From Flavobacterium sp. (GTDB lineage: Bacteria; Bacteroidota; Bacteroidia; Flavobacteriales; Flavobacteriaceae): a stretch of 7,507 nt of DNA. The translations under genes and the position numbers were made by a program. The DNA is taken from assembly GCA_004296145.1 (NCBI GenBank), contig SEBM01000194.1, positions 1 through 7,507 of the forward strand, in the 5' to 3' direction. Below, piece by piece: positions 4,861-7,507 of this stretch. Numbering within the stretch: position 1 is the stretch's first letter; each line of letters starts with the position of its first letter. Under the pieces are notes generated by a model. The model saw only the letters and a list, made by a program, of their open reading frames with translations, was not told the origin of the DNA and did no database searches.

Positions 4861-7507
4861 CTATTTCTTAAAACTGATATTCAAAACTCCATCTTTCATT
4901 TTTTTTCCTGTAGCCGTAAGAGTAATATCATTTCCGCTGCCGTCTGTTTGAACGATTACCTGAGCATAGCCATTAAAAAGTTTACGTTTCCAAGGTTCTG
5001 ATGGCGTTATGACCTGAATAATTCCGGGATCGGTGTTTAAAACGTCCCATTCTTTTTCTTTCTGAAGTGGTTTGGCAACAATGTGAATTGTGTTTTTTCC
5101 TTGTCTTAAAATACCATAATTTAAAACATATTTATCAGGATCTTCGGCACTTGGTGTCAGTATATTTCCGTTTACGAAAATCGTAGATTCCAATCCGATT
5201 TTTTTATAAAAGAAAGTAACAATATTTGTTTTTAAATTATTTTTTAATTCAAACTGACCGCGATATGCATACGACGGTGCCTGATTTTTATAATCTCTGT
5301 CTTTAAAAGCTTCTTTCCAGCCTTCTTCAGTATTGGCTGATAATTGTTTGGAAACCTCTGCGGTTGTTGCTTTTCGTTCCTGAAAATTTGTAATTGGAGC
5401 CAAATTTATTTCATCCAAAAATTTATCTTTTTCCAAAGAGGTCGGATTTCCATTTCCAACTCCAATAATCTTTCCTCCTTTTATATCAAATATAATTTCG
5501 TCATTTGCATTCGGTACATGAAGTCCTTTTTTGTCAGTCACTTCAACTGTAACAATAGCAATATCGGCGTTAGAAAGTGTTTTTTTGTGCGCCGTTAATT
5601 TTATATTTTCTTCGATTTCAGTTGTTTTCTGAATATCTGAAAGTATTTTTTTTCCGTCTTTATAACCAACCGCTTCGAGAGTTCCTGCCGTGTATTTTAC
5701 TTTCCATTCTAAATGTCCCAGACGTTCCATTTTCTTTTTACCGAGGCTTTTTTTGTTGAGAAAAAGTTCAACTTCATCACAATTCGAATAGGCCCAGACG
5801 TCAATTTCTTTACCTTCTCTTCCGGCCCAGTTCCAATGTGGTAATAAATGCAAAACCGGTTCTTTTCCCCACCATGATTTTAGATAAAAAACATTGTCTT
5901 TCGGGAAACCGCAAACATCCATCATTCCAAAATAAGACGTAACCGACGGCCAGCCATACGGAGTTGGTTCGCCTCGATAATCAAAACCTGTCCAGATAAA
6001 CATTCCCGCGAGATAAGGCCTTTCTGCATAAAATTTCCAGCCTTCTTCAATACTGTAAAAAGACGGACGCGGTTTTTTATCGTAAGCACTTTGATAATGT
6101 TTGGCATCATCAGAAAAATAAACGCCGCGTGTTGCAAACGTTGAACCTTCTTCTGTTCCCATTCCGGGTTGTTGTTTAAACTCATTTCGGTGTGCATCAA
6201 TATCTCCGTTTCCGAGATAATTGTAACCCATAATTTCTACAACAGATGAAATTCCGCTTTTAAAACCGCTGCTGATTCCTACTGTTACAGGTCTTGTCGG
6301 ATCAATACTTTTTGCAAAACCCTGCATCACATTTGTAATGCGTTCGCCGGTACTATTTCCTTCAATATTCCATTCCTCATTTCCAACCGACCAGCAAAAA
6401 ATACTTGGGTGATTTCGATCACGTTCCATCATTCGTTTTAAATCATTCAGATGATAATCGTTAATTCCCATTAAACGGGTTTCATCAATAACCAGCATTC
6501 CAAGTTTGTCACAAGCCTCAAGTAATTCTGGTGTTGGTGGGTTGTGCGAACAACGATAAGCATTCGAACCCATTTCTTTAAGTTTCTGAATTCTGAAATA
6601 TTGTAACTCATCCGGAATTGCAGCTCCAACACCCGCATGATCCTGATGGTTGTTTGTTCCCTGAAGTTTGATGTTTTTTCCATTCAAAAAGAAACCTTTT
6701 TCAGGATCAAATTGAATTGTTCTTATTCCGAAAGAAGTGTCATATTGATCCAAAATCTGATTATTTTGCCTAATTTGAGTTGACAATCGATATAAATTCG
6801 GAGAATCAATATCCCATAATAATGGATTTTTTACATTTAGTTTTGAAGTATGTTTTGCGGTTTTATAAAAATCCGGTGCATTTATATTTTCAGAAATTGT
6901 CGCGATTTGATTTCCTGAAGCATCCAGAATATTTTGTACAATTTCAATCGAACCTTTATAGTTTCCTTTATTTTCGATGGTAACTTCAGCCGTAACTACT
7001 GCATCATTATTCTGAATTTCTGAAGTTACATAAGTTCCGTTTTGTACAACATGAACCGGATTTGTTTTCTGCAGATAAACGTGTCTGTAAATCCCTGCAC
7101 CTTCATAAAACCAGCCTTCTTCCATTGAAGCATCGGCACGAACGACAATCGTGTTTTCGCTTCCGTAATTTACATAAGCCGTTACATCGTATTCAAAACC
7201 GTTGTATCCGCTTTCTTCTGTTCCGAGGTAATGACCATTAAACCAAACTTTTGAGTTTCTAAAAACGCCATCAAATTTTAGCGAAATAATACGTCCAAGA
7301 TCTGTTTTCGGAATGTTGATTTTTTTTCGGTACCAACCAATACTTTTTTCAGGAAAACCTTTTCCGGTGGCTTTAAATCCGTGGCTGAAACTTGCTTTTT
7401 CGTTAAAAGCCTGCTCAACAGCCCAATCGTGCGGAAGATCTAATTTTCTCCAGGCACGGTCATCAAATCCGGGAGCAGCGGGTCCGTCACCAAAACCGGT
7501 CTTTGCC
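4861..7507 (-). CDS. GH2 beta-galactosidase-type enzyme (5' partial)
   Basis: The frame is open to the window edge: 881 codons are visible and the true start is outside. A Met codon at 7125 is internal. The 127 codons before it encode part of the GH2 sugar-binding domain, with WRKLDLPHDW, IGWYRKK, VWFNGHYLGTEESGYN and FEYDVT. Numbering visible residues from the edge, an Ig-like domain follows (about 150-265). Next comes the TIM barrel (about 270-550), with NNHQDHAGVG, SHNPPTPELL, SVGNE (acid/base Glu377), GTEEGSTFATRG (nucleophile Glu452 or Glu453) and IWTGFDYRGEPTPYGW. A DUF4982-type domain (about 546-625) and a C-terminal Ig-like GH2_C5 domain follow. That last domain is split by an extra module of about 130 residues. 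The stop is TAG. It should cleave terminal beta-galactosides or related glycosides, probably in the periplasm; the exact sugar cannot be told. No partner transport genes are in view. Confidence 0.93.
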   Translation of the reverse strand, partial: AKTGFGDGPAAPGFDDRAWRKLDLPHDWAVEQAFNEKASFSHGFKATGKGFPEKSIGWYRKKINIPKTDLGRIISLKFDGVFRNSKVWFNGHYLGTEESGYNGFEYDVTAYVNYGSENTIVVRADASMEEGWFYEGAGIYRHVYLQKTNPVHVVQNGTYVTSEIQNNDAVVTAEVTIENKGNYKGSIEIVQNILDASGNQIATISENINAPDFYKTAKHTSKLNVKNPLLWDIDSPNLYRLSTQIRQNNQILDQYDTSFGIRTIQFDPEKGFFLNGKNIKLQGTNNHQDHAGVGAAIPDELQYFRIQKLKEMGSNAYRCSHNPPTPELLEACDKLGMLVIDETRLMGINDYHLNDLKRMMERDRNHPSIFCWSVGNEEWNIEGNSTGERITNVMQGFAKSIDPTRPVTVGISSGFKSGISSVVEIMGYNYLGNGDIDAHRNEFKQQPGMGTEEGSTFATRGVYFSDDAKHYQSAYDKKPRPSFYSIEEGWKFYAERPYLAGMFIWTGFDYRGEPTPYGWPSVTSYFGMMDVCGFPKDNVFYLKSWWGKEPVLHLLPHWNWAGREGKEIDVWAYSNCDEVELFLNKKSLGKKKMERLGHLEWKVKYTAGTLEAVGYKDGKKILSDIQKTTEIEENIKLTAHKKTLSNADIAIVTVEVTDKKGLHVPNANDEIIFDIKGGKIIGVGNGNPTSLEKDKFLDEINLAPITNFQERKATTAEVSKQLSANTEEGWKEAFKDRDYKNQAPSYAYRGQFELKNNLKTNIVTFFYKKIGLESTIFVNGNILTPSAEDPDKYVLNYGILRQGKNTIHIVAKPLQKEKEWDVLNTDPGIIQVITPSEPWKRKLFNGYAQVIVQTDGSGNDITLTATGKKMKDGVLNISFKK

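Noticed and set aside
5344..6983. Several short open frames on both strands within 5344-6983
   Set aside because: All overlap the GH2 coding frame, have biased composition and lack any family likeness; they are shadows of the real gene.
4861..7125. GH2 gene starting at the Met codon at 7125
   Set aside because: The frame stays open for 127 more codons to the window edge and encodes the conserved GH2 N-terminal domain, so this Met is internal.

Overview
The window looks like a chromosomal segment of a Flavobacterium-like member of the Bacteroidota. The DNA is AT-rich, A-rich tracts stand in for Shine-Dalgarno sites, and several promoters match the TAnnTTTG -7 box of that phylum. Gene families (DUF4142 lipoprotein, Crp/Fnr regulator with a short C-terminal HTH, GH2 enzyme with DUF4982-type C-terminal modules) and intergenic repeats point the same way. 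The genus is an inference. No rRNA, tRNA, CRISPR, phage or transposase gene is visible.

Layout: (1) 73-660 (+) encodes a DUF4142 lipoprotein, ended by a strong GCAA-loop terminator. (2) 731-833 is a long imperfect palindrome between convergent genes. (3) 836-1234 (-) encodes a small cupin and 1486-2358 (-) an AraC-type regulator upstream of it. (4) 2359-2527 is a compact divergent promoter region. It carries a perfect 17-bp inverted repeat, and both genes have a TAnnTTTG box exactly 4 nt before their ATG, which suggests leaderless mRNAs. (5) 2528-3052 (+) encodes a Crp/Fnr-like regulator cut off by an in-frame TAG in the middle of its helix-turn-helix; the missing 20 codons are still present and in frame up to a TAA at 3113-3115. 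(6) 3217-4383 (+) encodes an exported metallo-beta-lactamase-fold hydrolase with an NTF2-like tail, preceded by a 12-bp direct repeat that could be an operator. (7) 4412-4832 is a gene-free block of three long palindromes plus a 16-bp perfect palindrome. (8) 4861-7507 (-) is a GH2 beta-galactosidase-type enzyme whose 5' end lies outside the window.

How the genes may work together is mostly inference. The AraC regulator and the cupin may form one unit. The Crp/Fnr regulator probably controlled, or still controls, the hydrolase next to it, because the putative operator starts at the regulator's own ancestral stop codon. The GH2 enzyme would take part in polysaccharide or glycoside breakdown. 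I do not see a convincing new multi-gene system. The most notable points are the amber-interrupted regulator with its downstream direct repeat, the matching leaderless promoters, and the mosaic palindrome array.
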